Shown: positions 1 through 8,399, numbered from the stretch's first letter. The stretch is DNA of 64,000 nt from Nocardia shimofusensis NBRC 100134 (GCF_001613125.1 NZ_BDBT01000007.1:1-64000); one strand, 5' to 3'. The notes: generated by a model not told the origin, from the letters alone. Numbers and translations are program-made.

Positions 1-2672
1 CCGAGACCTGGGACGGGTACACGGTGTTCCAGGCCAAGCACAAGGACCGGTTGGAGGCCAAGCCGGCCGACAACGCTGCATGGCTGTGGACCCAGGTCCG
101 CAAGGAGTTGGATGCCTGGGGCAACCCCGGGTCCGATCGTGACCCGGTGCCGAACTATCTGGTGATCGTGACCAATGTGCCGTTGACTCCCACACCGGGG
201 TCCGGCGGGTTCGACACGGTGAACGCCTCCATCCAGACCTACCTGGACCTTCTGGCCGACGGCACCCGTGATGCCAATGATCGCGCTACCGCCGCCCGCA
301 AGCGCAGACAACGGCGGATGAGCCGGCTACGCGCATGGCGGATCTGGGACGGTAACCAGGTCGATGGGCTGATCACCAAGCATCAGAGTGTGCGGCGGGC
401 TTTCGGCGCGTTCCTGACAGTCCCCGACGTGTTCGCGCACCTGGCCGAGTTCACCGACAAACTCCCGCTCCACGAGCTGGAGGGCGGACTGCGTCGCCAC
501 GCTCGGGCGGCGTTGATCGGTGATCGGTCGATCTACTTCGACGAGGCCGGTTCCGGTGGCGGTGAGGGCACCCCCATCGACCAGGTCGCGATCGACCTGC
601 CGATCACGATCGGCCCAGGGGGTGAGCGCCGTACCGTCTTCGGGCACATCCTCGACCGCGCAGACCAGGTCCTCAAACCGCGCATGAGCTCGTGCGAGGG
701 CCCGAAGCATGTGGTGGTGGCCGGTAGCGCGGGCAACGGCAAGACCACGATGTCGCGGTTTCTGGTGCAGGCCTACCGGGCTGCGCTGCTCGACGGCGCC
801 ACCGACCTGGGTCCCGAGCACGAGAGGGTCATCACCGCGACAGAGCGCGCGCTGCGTGATCTGGGCCGCGACGGGCTGCCGAGGTTCCGGCGCTGGCCCA
901 TGCGGATCGATCTCGCCGAATACGCCGAGGAGAAAGGGCTCAGCGAGGACTCGACCCTGCTGCGATGGATCGCCCACAAGGTGTCCGAGCGCTCCAACGT
1001 CGGCACCGTCACCCCCAGTGCGCTGGATTCGTGGATGAAGCAGTGGCCGTGGTTGCTGGTGCTCGACGGTCTCGACGAGGTCACCGAGCCACGTATCCGC
1101 AAGCGCCTCATCCGGCAGATCACCGAATTCGTCAGCGAAGCCGAAGGCGACAACTGCGACCTGCTGGTGGTGGTCACCACACGCCCCACCGGTTATGTGG
1201 AGAACATCGCGCCCACACAGTTCGAACGCATCGACCTGGCCCGCCTCGACATCGACGAAGCCCTCCGGTACGGAATCCACACGACCAAGGTCCGTCTCAA
1301 GGACGATGACGAGAAGATCGAACGCATCGCCAAACAGTTGCGTCGCGCCGCCGACGACGAGTCGCTGCGCCATCTGATGCAGACCCCGCTGCAGGTGTTG
1401 ATCATGACGATCATCGTCGAGGGAGCCGGGCAGCTGGCACCGGACCGCTACAGCCTGTTCTGGGGCTACTACGACACCGTGTTCAAACGCGAACGGCTCA
1501 AGCAGACCACGCTCGCGCTGCTGCTGCAGGAGCATGCCTCCACCATTCTGACCCTGCACCAGCGTGTCGGGTTCGAGTTGCAGGTCCGCAGCGAGTCCGA
1601 CGGTTCGATGGCGTTGATGCGGCCCGAGGAACTCCGCGCTGTCGCCTGGCAGGTGCTCCACGACAGTGGCTTCCGCCCCTCCGATGTCGACGCCGATCTG
1701 CTGGAGCGGATCGTGACGGCCGCGACCGACCGGCTGGTGCTGCTCACGCCGATGTCGCGTGGGCAAGACGGTCTGGGCTTCGATGTGCGGTCGCTGCAGG
1801 AACTGATGGCGGCACGATTCCTGACCACCGGCCCCCTCGACCAGGTCATCGCCCGCCTCGAGGTGACCGCGGCCAACCCGCACTGGCGCAACACCTGGAT
1901 CTTCGCCGCGGGCCACCAATTCGCCGAGCCACAACCCCACCAGCACGAGGCGATCGTCGCACTGGTCGAACGGATCGATCGAGACGCCGCCTACCGGCTC
2001 GGCCGGATCTGCCCGATCGCTCCCGGCCTGGCGTTGGACCTCATCGACGACGGCATGGCCCGATCCCACCCCAAATTCCACAACCGGCTGCTGACCGTCG
2101 CGTTCGGTATCTTCGGCATACCGCGCCTGCCCGACCCGCTCGCCGTGGCCAGGGTCTTGGTCCGCGCAGCCGCCGCCAACGACGACGTACGCACCGTGAT
2201 CGCCGACGCGCTGCGCGACGGTCTCAGCGGCACATCACTCGTGCGTGAGACTACTCTGGCCGTACAGGACCAGATCGCAGCCGCCACCAAGGAATCGGCC
2301 TCCACCCACAACGTCCAAGGGTTGGCCGCCGTCCGCGGCCGGCCCGTCCGAAAATCACTGGAATCGACCCGCGATCAGGCCTGGCAGCAGTACCGCCAAA
2401 CGCTGGCCGACCTCGCCGACTCCCTGCCACACAACGATGTGGTCCAACGAGCCGACCTCGCGATCCGCACCATCGCACAGTCCGGCTCCAACGGCGTCGA
2501 CATCTCACCGGTGATCGAGGCGTTGTGCGATTCCGACACCGCCGAACTGCTCGAGATGGCCCTGGAGAACCTTCTCGGCCACGAACCGGAACTGATGGCG
2601 CTACTGGCGAACTTCGTGCTGCCGATGATCCATCGCGGGCCGGTCGCCGAACTCATCCGCCCCACATCCTGA
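1..2672 (+). CDS. NACHT-type STAND ATPase with nuclease-like N-terminus (5' end outside window)
   Basis: The reading frame is already open at base 3 (ETWDGYTVFQAKHK), so the GTG at 24 is probably internal and the gene starts upstream of the window. The visible N-terminus has the FQAK motif of Mrr/PD-(D/E)xK-type nuclease domains, followed by a strand NYLVIVTNVPLTP. A NACHT module follows: Walker A GSAGNGKTT (about 720-748) and Walker B LLVLDGLDE (about 1052-1078), with VVVTTRPTGY as the sensor region. The C-terminal part (about 1500-2672) is helical and may be the sensing region. Nuclease-NACHT proteins in bacteria include phage-defence (Avs/bNACHT-like) systems, so I infer sensor-triggered DNA cleavage in the cytoplasm. 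Its last 80 codons are duplicated at 6675-6914. Confidence 0.8.
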   Translation, partial: ETWDGYTVFQAKHKDRLEAKPADNAAWLWTQVRKELDAWGNPGSDRDPVPNYLVIVTNVPLTPTPGSGGFDTVNASIQTYLDLLADGTRDANDRATAARKRRQRRMSRLRAWRIWDGNQVDGLITKHQSVRRAFGAFLTVPDVFAHLAEFTDKLPLHELEGGLRRHARAALIGDRSIYFDEAGSGGGEGTPIDQVAIDLPITIGPGGERRTVFGHILDRADQVLKPRMSSCEGPKHVVVAGSAGNGKTTMSRFLVQAYRAALLDGATDLGPEHERVITATERALRDLGRDGLPRFRRWPMRIDLAEYAEEKGLSEDSTLLRWIAHKVSERSNVGTVTPSALDSWMKQWPWLLVLDGLDEVTEPRIRKRLIRQITEFVSEAEGDNCDLLVVVTTRPTGYVENIAPTQFERIDLARLDIDEALRYGIHTTKVRLKDDDEKIERIAKQLRRAADDESLRHLMQTPLQVLIMTIIVEGAGQLAPDRYSLFWGYYDTVFKRERLKQTTLALLLQEHASTILTLHQRVGFELQVRSESDGSMALMRPEELRAVAWQVLHDSGFRPSDVDADLLERIVTAATDRLVLLTPMSRGQDGLGFDVRSLQELMAARFLTTGPLDQVIARLEVTAANPHWRNTWIFAAGHQFAEPQPHQHEAIVALVERIDRDAAYRLGRICPIAPGLALDLIDDGMARSHPKFHNRLLTVAFGIFGIPRLPDPLAVARVLVRAAAANDDVRTVIADALRDGLSGTSLVRETTLAVQDQIAAATKESASTHNVQGLAAVRGRPVRKSLESTRDQAWQQYRQTLADLADSLPHNDVVQRADLAIRTIAQSGSNGVDISPVIEALCDSDTAELLEMALENLLGHEPELMALLANFVLPMIHRGPVAELIRPTS
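2433..2672 (+). repeat. Direct repeat copy A (3' end of the NACHT gene)
   Basis: This 240-bp segment matches 6675-6914 with only scattered substitutions and no frame change. Both copies end with the same codons and the shared string TCCTGAACAG around the stop, after which similarity fades. Confidence 0.85.
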
Positions 2673-3506
2673 ACAGCCCGCAACACGAACGTCAGCGCCG
2701 CGCGCAGGCGTGCGCGCTGCGCAACGCCCAGCCCGTCGACCCGGTAGAAGCGCGCCCACCGGGTGGGAATGGCCCGTGCCGTCGGATCAGCGGCGGCGCG
2801 GGCGTGTCTCGCGGATCGGTGTGCACTTGCGCCTGACCGTGCTGGTGTCGTATCGGCCGGTGGCCGCGATCACTGAATCGTGGAGGTGTAGCCCCAGCGC
2901 TCGGCAAGCCAGCTCGGCTCGACCCGTTCGAGTTCGGCCGACACCGCCGACAACGGCGACCACCCGTTGGGGCGAGCCGTCGCGGCCACCGACTCCCCCA
3001 GCGCCAGCATCAGCTTGCTCGGCGGCCACCAGCTCGGCGGCATTGCGGCGCCCCACCGTCTGGAACCTGCTCACCACCGGCGAGCACCGGCACGAAACCG
3101 GCGCCACACGCGAGCGGTGAATCCCTGCCCGGCGACATCGCGGAAGCAGATGCATTGCCGGGATGGTTTCGGGGAAGATGGGCGGTCGCATCCCGCGCGT
3201 CCGGGTCCCGGTCTGCCCGCGGCGGTACCCGCGGAAGATCGAAGCGGCGCACGGGCCCTTCGGTTCTGCGGGGTCTCAGTGAAGTCGCCGTGGCGGGCGG
3301 GCCTGCGGCGGTAGGCTTTTCGTGGAGTGTCAGGACGCGCACGCGCTCCACCTGTTCTCGCCCGAGTCACCTCGCCCACGCCGGATCGGTGACGCCGGAG
3401 GGCGCAAGGTCCTGCCCGGGGCCCGCGTTGGCTGGTTCGTGTCCGCATGCTTGCGTCACACGGCCCGGGTGGCGTGGGTGCCTGAGCCGGGAATTCAGGA
3501 CGAGAC
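2673..3506. other. Gene-poor stretch after the NACHT gene
   Basis: Apart from the OST-HTH-like fragment, no frame here reads like a protein. The frames open on both strands are arginine/proline-rich, as expected of random high-GC sequence. Confidence 0.5.
2870..3043 (-). pseudogene. Short OST-HTH/LOTUS-like fragment
   Basis: The minus strand encodes 57 codons from ATG 3043 to TGA 2870. The second half (NGWSPLSAVSAELERV, then ERWGY) follows the pattern of OST-HTH/LOTUS domains: Gly-Trp, a helix, LxxV.., then a Gly-Tyr turn. Those domains usually sit at the C-terminus of NYN-nuclease (LabA-like) proteins. No NYN domain is readable upstream and the domain stops early, so this looks like a decayed remnant, though a free-standing small protein is possible. 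It is embedded in an otherwise gene-free stretch. Confidence 0.35.
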
Positions 3507-4457
3507 ATGCCGAAGAACAGCAGCGCCCGGCGCCGCCGCCGCGCCCGCCACATCGCCACCACCGAAGGTGTGCCCTACCGCGAGGCGTTGCGGCGCGGCG
3601 AGCAACGCGCCACCCACGCGAGGGAAATCGCGCGCAGGAGTGCGGTGGTGCGGCCGGAGAAGATCACCGTCGACGGGATCGAGAAATATCCGCGCCCCGC
3701 CGACGCCGAACACCCCGACCCCACCGGCTTGGCCGACCCCACCGTGGTCGACGTCCTCGCCGCCGCCGAGGCAGTCCTGCCCGGCGTTCAGGTGCTGGCC
3801 TGTGCGGTGTTGACCCCGGCCACGGTCGTCGTGCCCGACTACGAAGCCACCCGCACCAGCCACGACGAGATCGCACAGCGGATCCGGGCCACTGTCGGGC
3901 AAGCGCTCGAGGACCTGCAGCGGGTGCGTGGTGACGCCGCGTCCTGCCGCATCGACTGGCGCACCGTCGCCGTCGCCTTCTACCACGTGGAGGTGAAACT
4001 CCGCGGCCTCGAACGCCTCACCGGCGGCCGTCTGCGCGAGCAACTGGACGAGGTGGTGGAAGCGGCGGCGGTGCTGTCGATGACCGCCGAAGCCGCCCAC
4101 ACCCGCGGATGCCGGCTCGGCGCCCACCGGTGCCGCCACCTCGCCACCGCCTACACCCCGTGTCAGGGGGAGGTGCGGGTGCGGCTGCGCATCTACGACG
4201 ACACCACCACCGTCACCGTGCCCGGCTGCGTGCGGCACGCGGCCGAACACCTCGTCGACCACGACTACGACATCGAGGAGGGCCTGGTCGAGATCGAGGC
4301 CATGGGCGGCACCACCCGCGACCTCGATGCCATCTACGACCTCACCGAACAGATCCGCCACGAACGCGCCCACCTCCACCACCAACGCGCCCGCAACGTC
4401 TCGGGAAGCTGGGACCTGCCTCAACCACCCTGGCATCACGGGCAAGACCCCGACTGA
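3507..4457 (+). CDS. Uncharacterised 316-aa accessory protein
   Basis: I do not recognise this family. ATG 3507 is preceded by AGGACGAG, an acceptable ribosome binding site. The N-terminus is strongly basic (RRRRRARHIATTEG, then PYREALRRGEQRA), resembling short helix-forming leaders common in proteins of actinobacterial mobile elements. The C-terminal half has a cluster of Cys and His (CRLGAHRCRHL, a later CQGE, then PGCVRHAAEHL) that could bind a metal. There is no signal peptide or membrane segment, so it should be cytoplasmic. It lies in the island between the two NACHT repeat copies. Confidence 0.65.
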   Translation: MPKNSSARRRRRARHIATTEGVPYREALRRGEQRATHAREIARRSAVVRPEKITVDGIEKYPRPADAEHPDPTGLADPTVVDVLAAAEAVLPGVQVLACAVLTPATVVVPDYEATRTSHDEIAQRIRATVGQALEDLQRVRGDAASCRIDWRTVAVAFYHVEVKLRGLERLTGGRLREQLDEVVEAAAVLSMTAEAAHTRGCRLGAHRCRHLATAYTPCQGEVRVRLRIYDDTTTVTVPGCVRHAAEHLVDHDYDIEEGLVEIEAMGGTTRDLDAIYDLTEQIRHERAHLHHQRARNVSGSWDLPQPPWHHGQDPD

Positions 4458-4567
4458 CACACCATCACTCAGCACACGCCCCGGCAGCTAACTCTCCGCT
4501 AAATGGGTCGTATGGTGTAGCCGCCCCGGCGTCGGTTCGTCGGGGCGCTCGATGTGAAGGAGTGTCC

Positions 4568-5278
4568 ATGTTGCGCATGCTCGGATCCGCCACGGCGCAT
4601 TCGGTGCCGCTGTCCGTGCTCACCGCGGCCGCCGCTGTCGTCCTGACCGGCTGCGGCGAGAGCGAGTCCACGGCGACCTCGCCCGGTAGCGGGGCGGCCG
4701 GAGACGGCAAGCCGTCGGTGGAGTTGGTGGCTTCCGGGTTCGGGCAGTCGGGCAACTACGCGCAGGGTGTCGTTGTGGTCACCACCGACAGCGAGGCATC
4801 CGTCGGCGAGCATGTCACCGCGTCGGTAAACTTCCTCGACTCCGCCGGGGCGATCATCAAGACCGAAAGCCAGGTCGAGTCCTTCTCCTGGATCGGTCAG
4901 CAACTGGTCCTGCCGGTGTGGTTGGACCTGTCGTCCACTCCGGGGGTGGGCGTGGCCGCGATCGAGCCGTCGGTGGCGATCAGCGAGTACGGCTTCCCCA
5001 AGGAGACTCGGCAGCCGTTGCCGTCGGTGGAATCGGAGTCGATCGGCCAAGTCCAATTCCAGGGCACCGTCGCATCCTTCACCTTCACCAACCCGACCAG
5101 CGAGGACTTGCCCTCACCGCGAGTCGGGGTCGCCTGCTACGACACTGCGGGCGCCATCATCGGCGGCGGATACGACTACCCCGACCTCGCCCCCGCCGGC
5201 AAAGCCATTCGGATCGACGCCAGCGTGAAGACCTCCGGCGATCCGGCCAGGTGCACGGCATTCCCGAACTACGGCTGA
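4568..5278 (+). CDS. Exported lipoprotein with FxLYD-like domains
   Basis: ATG 4568 follows AAGGAG (4557-4562); a GTG at 4562 overlaps that site and is unlikely to be used. Residues 1-29 form a lipoprotein signal ending in the lipobox LTGC with Cys29 as lipidation site, so the mature 208 residues should be anchored outside the membrane. The mature part has two stretches with the alternating pattern of FxLYD-type beta-sandwich domains (VTASVNFLDSAGAIIKTES and VGVACYDTAGAIIGGG). Partner and function are unknown. It is a single gene, 110 bp after the orphan gene. Confidence 0.7.
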   Translation: MLRMLGSATAHSVPLSVLTAAAAVVLTGCGESESTATSPGSGAAGDGKPSVELVASGFGQSGNYAQGVVVVTTDSEASVGEHVTASVNFLDSAGAIIKTESQVESFSWIGQQLVLPVWLDLSSTPGVGVAAIEPSVAISEYGFPKETRQPLPSVESESIGQVQFQGTVASFTFTNPTSEDLPSPRVGVACYDTAGAIIGGGYDYPDLAPAGKAIRIDASVKTSGDPARCTAFPNYG

Positions 5279-5859
5279 TCTCCCAGCCACAGCGTCCAGT
5301 CCCCGCTGCCACCCGGGCCTCGATCGGCGACGGTGGCCCACCCGGAATACAGGGCCCACAAAGATCGCCGGGGACCGGCGCGACGAGCTCACCGCGCATG
5401 CATCCGGGCGGCACCGAGAAAGGGTTCCGGTGCCGCCCCGAGCACCGGGTGCGGTCAGGGCCGCGAGCCACCGTGCGGCCGCAGACCGCGGGATGCCGAG
5501 GACGGTGTTGAGCAGGCCGCACGCCGATCGCAGTGACGCGGGCGGCCACCGCGAACGGTTGGTGGTCGGTCACCTCCAGGACGAAGGCGGCGACATTCAG
5601 TACCGCCGCCGCAGCGTCGAGAAGCCGCTGGCGTGGCGGGGTCGGCTGCGACGCATGAGCGTCGGCAGTGGCTGGGCGGCCAGCTTGTCCCGGTACTGCC
5701 GGTACTGCCGGTAGCTCAGGTTGAGCTGGCCGATGGTGGCGGCCAGTGGACACCCCACGCGGTTGTCTGGTCTCCGGTCTGGGCGCCTTACCGGAGGTCA
5801 CTCCTAGAGTGATGACACGACCCGAACCCCGGCGTATCGGCCGCTGAGGGCCACAGGTT
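5279..5859. other. Gene-free stretch with a transposase vestige
   Basis: Only the ISL3 vestige at about 5430-5590 is recognisable. Nothing convincing is seen in the rest. Confidence 0.5.
5430..5590 (-). pseudogene. ISL3-family transposase vestige 1
   Basis: The minus strand reads TDHQPFAVAARVTAIGVR, closely matching the [17 protein letters not shown] segment of the larger transposase relic near 11430-11560. The DNA is similar over roughly 160 bp (compare 11400-11560). No terminal repeat or other part of the element is visible. Confidence 0.6.
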
Positions 5860-6198
5860 TCAGGCGGTGCGGCGGGGTGGGATGGAGGCCAGGGCGCGCA
5901 TGGCGTCGGCGCGTGAGATGGGCTGGTCGTCGGACAGGGCGGCCAGTTCGATAGCAGCCCAGTCCCGTAGGAGTTCCGACCAGGTGACGCCGCGGGCTTC
6001 GGCTTCGGCGCGGATTCGTCGATCCAGTTCCAGCGGCATGCGCAGGGACCGGACCACCATCACCTCTTCAGCGTCGGTTTCGGTCAGCACGGGCGGTGCT
6101 TCGGCTGCGGGTACGTCTTCCCAGACCAGGTCCGGGTTGTCCATGAGGGCTTCGACCTGGTCGGGTGTCGGTACCGGGTAGTGCTGCTGTTCGGTCAT
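5860..6198 (-). CDS. Ribbon-helix-helix type antitoxin (BrnA-like)
   Basis: The 112-aa protein starts at ATG 6198; a longer in-frame start exists but this one overlaps the upstream toxin stop (ATGA). Residues about 55-95 (VVRSLRMPLELDRRIRAEAE, then GVTWSELLRDW) follow the ribbon-helix-helix pattern: a beta strand followed by two helices with the linker typical of Arc/CopG-type proteins. In BrnT/BrnA-type modules the second gene encodes the DNA-binding antitoxin, which matches this order. It should neutralise the toxin encoded just upstream and repress the shared promoter. Confidence 0.7.
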   Translation of the reverse strand: MTEQQHYPVPTPDQVEALMDNPDLVWEDVPAAEAPPVLTETDAEEVMVVRSLRMPLELDRRIRAEAEARGVTWSELLRDWAAIELAALSDDQPISRADAMRALASIPPRRTA

Positions 6199-6485
6199 CG
6201 GCGGGTCTCCTCCCACTGCTGAAACTCGGCCAACTCGACCGCGGTCATGTCCCGCGCCGAGGCGATATGCCACTGCCAGGCCGACACCTGGTAGACGCCC
6301 ACTTTCAACGCTCTACCGGAGTTCGTGCGGCCCCATATGGTCAGGATGGACGCGCCGGTGCTGTCACGGCCGCGGCGCGGCCAACGTGGACGTTTCCCGG
6401 TCAGCACCTGCATCACCTCCCACGGCTCGATGCCGCGCAGACGATCCAGAGCCCATTCCGGCCAGTCGTAACCCACACCACGCAT
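6195..6485 (-). CDS. BrnT-like RNase toxin
   Basis: This 96-aa protein resembles BrnT toxins of the RelE superfamily. It has an N-terminal helix (DWPEWALDRLRGIEPWEVMQVL), a central strand IWGRTNSGRALKVGVY, and the C-terminal pattern WHIASARDMTAVELAEF, equivalent to the SARxMtxxE motif of the family. The family cleaves RNA in the cytoplasm. Its stop overlaps the antitoxin start by 4 nt, so the two are translationally coupled. Toxin-first order is typical of BrnTA. There is no clear Shine-Dalgarno site before ATG 6485, so a leaderless transcript is possible. Confidence 0.65.
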   Translation of the reverse strand: MRGVGYDWPEWALDRLRGIEPWEVMQVLTGKRPRWPRRGRDSTGASILTIWGRTNSGRALKVGVYQVSAWQWHIASARDMTAVELAEFQQWEETRR

Positions 6486-6503
6486 AATACGCGCGTCATA
6501 CGC
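6482..6503 (-). promoter_or_regulatory. Imperfect palindrome over the toxin start (candidate TA operator)
   Basis: Two 11-nt arms, GCATAATACGC and GCGTCATACGC, are complementary at 8 of 11 positions and cover the toxin start codon. The position fits autoregulation by the antitoxin; this is inference. Confidence 0.3.
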
Positions 6504-6674
6504 ACTCGTCGTGCATGGGAGGCCACCTCACAGTCCGGGGCGCGGGCAGTGCCTACGGGCTAGAGGCCCGCGGCGCGGAGCTGGCGGCGGGCTTCAGGTG
6601 GAACCGGGGGCGCCCGCCACGGGTGGTGGCGAGCTGCTGGTCGGGTGTGGTCATCGGTTCGTGCTGATCCGCGC

Positions 6675-6914
6675 AACGGTGTGGTCGAACGAGCCGACCG
6701 GACGATCCGCACCATCGCACAATCCGGCTCCAACGGTGTCGACGTCTCACCGGTGATCGAGGCGTTGTGCGGTTCCGATACCGCCGAACTGCTCGAACTG
6801 GCCCTGGAGAACCTCATCGGCCACGAACCGGAACTGACGGCGCTACTGGCGAACTTCGTGCTGCCGGTGACCCAGCGCGGGCCGGTCGCCGAACTCATCC
6901 GCCCCGCGTCCTGA
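6675..6914 (+). pseudogene. Truncated second copy of the NACHT 3' end (repeat copy B)
   Basis: This segment encodes NGVVERADRTIRTIAQSG through PVAELIRPAS in an open frame ending at TGA 6914. It is nearly identical to the last 80 codons of the NACHT gene. No ATPase domain precedes it, so it is a remnant of a paralogous copy or of a duplication event. The frame is intact, which suggests the event is recent. Confidence 0.8.
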
Positions 6915-7042
6915 ACAGGCCAGCGACACGGCGTTGACACCGCTGCGTCGCCGCATGGAGGACATACGGCCGATCGCCGTGTAGGAACCACTCCCCTTTC
7001 GTGTCGCCGAGCGTGTGGCCGGCTGGATTGAGTGCTGAGCCT

Positions 7043-7062
7043 TGCAAACATTCTGGTTTGCA
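7043..7062. repeat. Perfect inverted repeat, 7-bp arms
   Basis: TGCAAAC and GTTTGCA flank the 6-nt spacer ATTCTG. It could be a regulator or recombinase site. It lies 270 bp before the membrane-protein gene, too far to be its core operator. Confidence 0.45.
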
Positions 7063-7329
7063 TACAGCAAGGGCGGGAGTTCGCGTAGTCGTCTGCCAAC
7101 TAATCATGCACGCCGTGCCCGGTCGTCGAGGGTGTGCCATCCGGCCCGACGAAATTGGTGGGTGGCCAGGCCTGCATGAGCACCCATACGAGGCGTGTCA
7201 TTGACCTATAGTGGGGAGGTCTCGACTTCTGCGCGCCAGCCCCTCGCTGAGTACGGCAATCGTGTGCATGCTTTACCCATACTGCCGGAAGATTCACGAC
7301 AGCTAATTGTGATGAGGTGAAGTTCTGCG

Positions 7330-7833
7330 ATGCAACATATCCTGTCTGCGGACGGATCATTGTTCACTGTCGAAGGAGCCTCCTTTGACAATATATGGAC
7401 GCCTGTTGCTTTCGGCGGCTTCGTGGCGGGAACAGTGATCGCCGTTATATTCGGTTACCTTGCCCACAAGCTATCAACTGAGGACAGGAAGACGATCGAC
7501 GTCTACCCTTTCATAGCTGGCGGGGCACTGCTGGGCGTCGCGACGGTATGCCTGTTTGCGACCATGCGGGCAGATATCCACTGGGACGATGTCGGAATAC
7601 ACAAAGCGGCGTACTGCGGATCGGTCGTCAATTCTGCAGAAGTGGGATATCAGAATCCTAAATCCTCCACAGACGTGATGGTAGGCGATGCTTTGAATAG
7701 TATCTGCCACGAAGCGAAGGATGAGAATAAGAAGAATGCAATGATAACCGGCATAGTAGGGGCCGTTCTCCTAGCGGTGACAGCATACCAGTACAGGAGA
7801 GTCGTCATCCGGGGCAACAATGAGTCGAACTGA
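7330..7833 (+). CDS. Low-GC three-helix membrane protein of unknown function
   Basis: The family is not recognised. ATG 7330 is preceded by GAGGTGA. Hydrophobic segments at about residues 27-46 (VAFGGFVAGTVIAVIFGYLA), 62-79 (FIAGGALLGVATVCLFAT) and 138-155 (MITGIVGAVLLAVTAY) predict three membrane spans. Between spans 2 and 3 lies a roughly 55-residue polar loop with two cysteines (one in YCGS, one in SICHE) that could form a disulphide if external. Codon use is visibly AT-richer than its neighbours, with many A/T third positions, suggesting transfer from a different source. Confidence 0.65.
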   Translation: MQHILSADGSLFTVEGASFDNIWTPVAFGGFVAGTVIAVIFGYLAHKLSTEDRKTIDVYPFIAGGALLGVATVCLFATMRADIHWDDVGIHKAAYCGSVVNSAEVGYQNPKSSTDVMVGDALNSICHEAKDENKKNAMITGIVGAVLLAVTAYQYRRVVIRGNNESN

Positions 7834-7961
7834 TGCTGTCATGTCGGCGCCGAAGCGTCTGCGCCTCAAGCGGCTGGACCGCCGCCGAACCGGTCTGGTC
7901 GGAGGTAAAGTCGTCGAGACCGCCCAGAGGGATGTCGGCGCGGTCTCGACGGCTCCGGCGA

Positions 7962-8132
7962 CTAGCCCTTCCCGTATCCAGCGGCCAGCACACGTTCGGC
8001 CGCGGCTTGGGAGCTCATCCGCCGCGTCGTGTACTCTCACCGCGACCCGATCGTGCGCTGATCCTCTTTCCGCGCGATCCACGCGTCGGGGTCGATCACC
8101 TGCGCTAACGCCAGTACATCGTCGTCACTCAT
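7962..8132 (-). pseudogene. Small protein gene interrupted by one in-frame stop
   Basis: ATG 8132 has a good AGGGAG site and opens MSDDDVLALAQVIDPDAWIA. After 31 codons a TGA (8037-8039) interrupts, and the same frame continues to AAAERVLAAGYGKG and a TAG at 7962. Both halves read as one 56-residue protein of a type I associate with actinobacterial mobile DNA, though I cannot name it. A single base change (for example CGA to TGA) explains the break. A sequencing error is the alternative. Confidence 0.5.
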
Positions 8133-8304
8133 GCTGTTTCTCCCTTGTCTCGTCCGACAGGCCGCGTGCCCGGAGCCGCCGTCCGATCCAGCGAAGAGAC
8201 CGCCGACTGATCCGGCGGCCGCGGACGAGTGCTCGCAACGTGTGAAGACACTGTAGGCGTTCAGTTTTCGGTGTAGGTGAGGACGCCGACCAGGCCGACG
8301 ACAT
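8125..8304 (-). CDS. Possible small basic protein, 59 aa
   Basis: ATG 8304 has GGAG upstream, and the frame ends 8 nt inside the start of the interrupted gene at 8132, giving a coupled arrangement. The product is rich in Arg (LRALVRGRRISRRSLRWIGR). I see no domain. High-GC DNA easily gives such frames, so the call rests mainly on the overlap and the start site. Confidence 0.25.
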   Translation of the reverse strand: MSSAWSASSPTPKTERLQCLHTLRALVRGRRISRRSLRWIGRRLRARGLSDETREKQHE

Positions 8305-8399
8305 ATCGCCTACTCCCCCACCGGCTCGGCACGGCCTCGAGCGGCACCGCCTCGGCGCCGGATTCGAGGCGTCGGCGGGAAACACGCGACGCTTCGGGG

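Larger units (their letters stand above)
6504..7329. other. Intergenic stretch with the duplicated NACHT tail
   Basis: Besides repeat copy B, base composition becomes noticeably AT-richer from about 7040. A perfect inverted repeat lies at 7043-7062. No gene is supported here. Confidence 0.5.

Noticed and set aside
327-2081. 584-aa open frame antisense to the NACHT gene
   Set aside because: Its composition is what results from reading a high-GC gene backwards; no start site and no domain pattern.
6553-6654. 33-codon minus-strand frame beginning MTTPDQQLATTRGG
   Set aside because: Too short to support, although the start looks protein-like; may be a fragment of another decayed gene.
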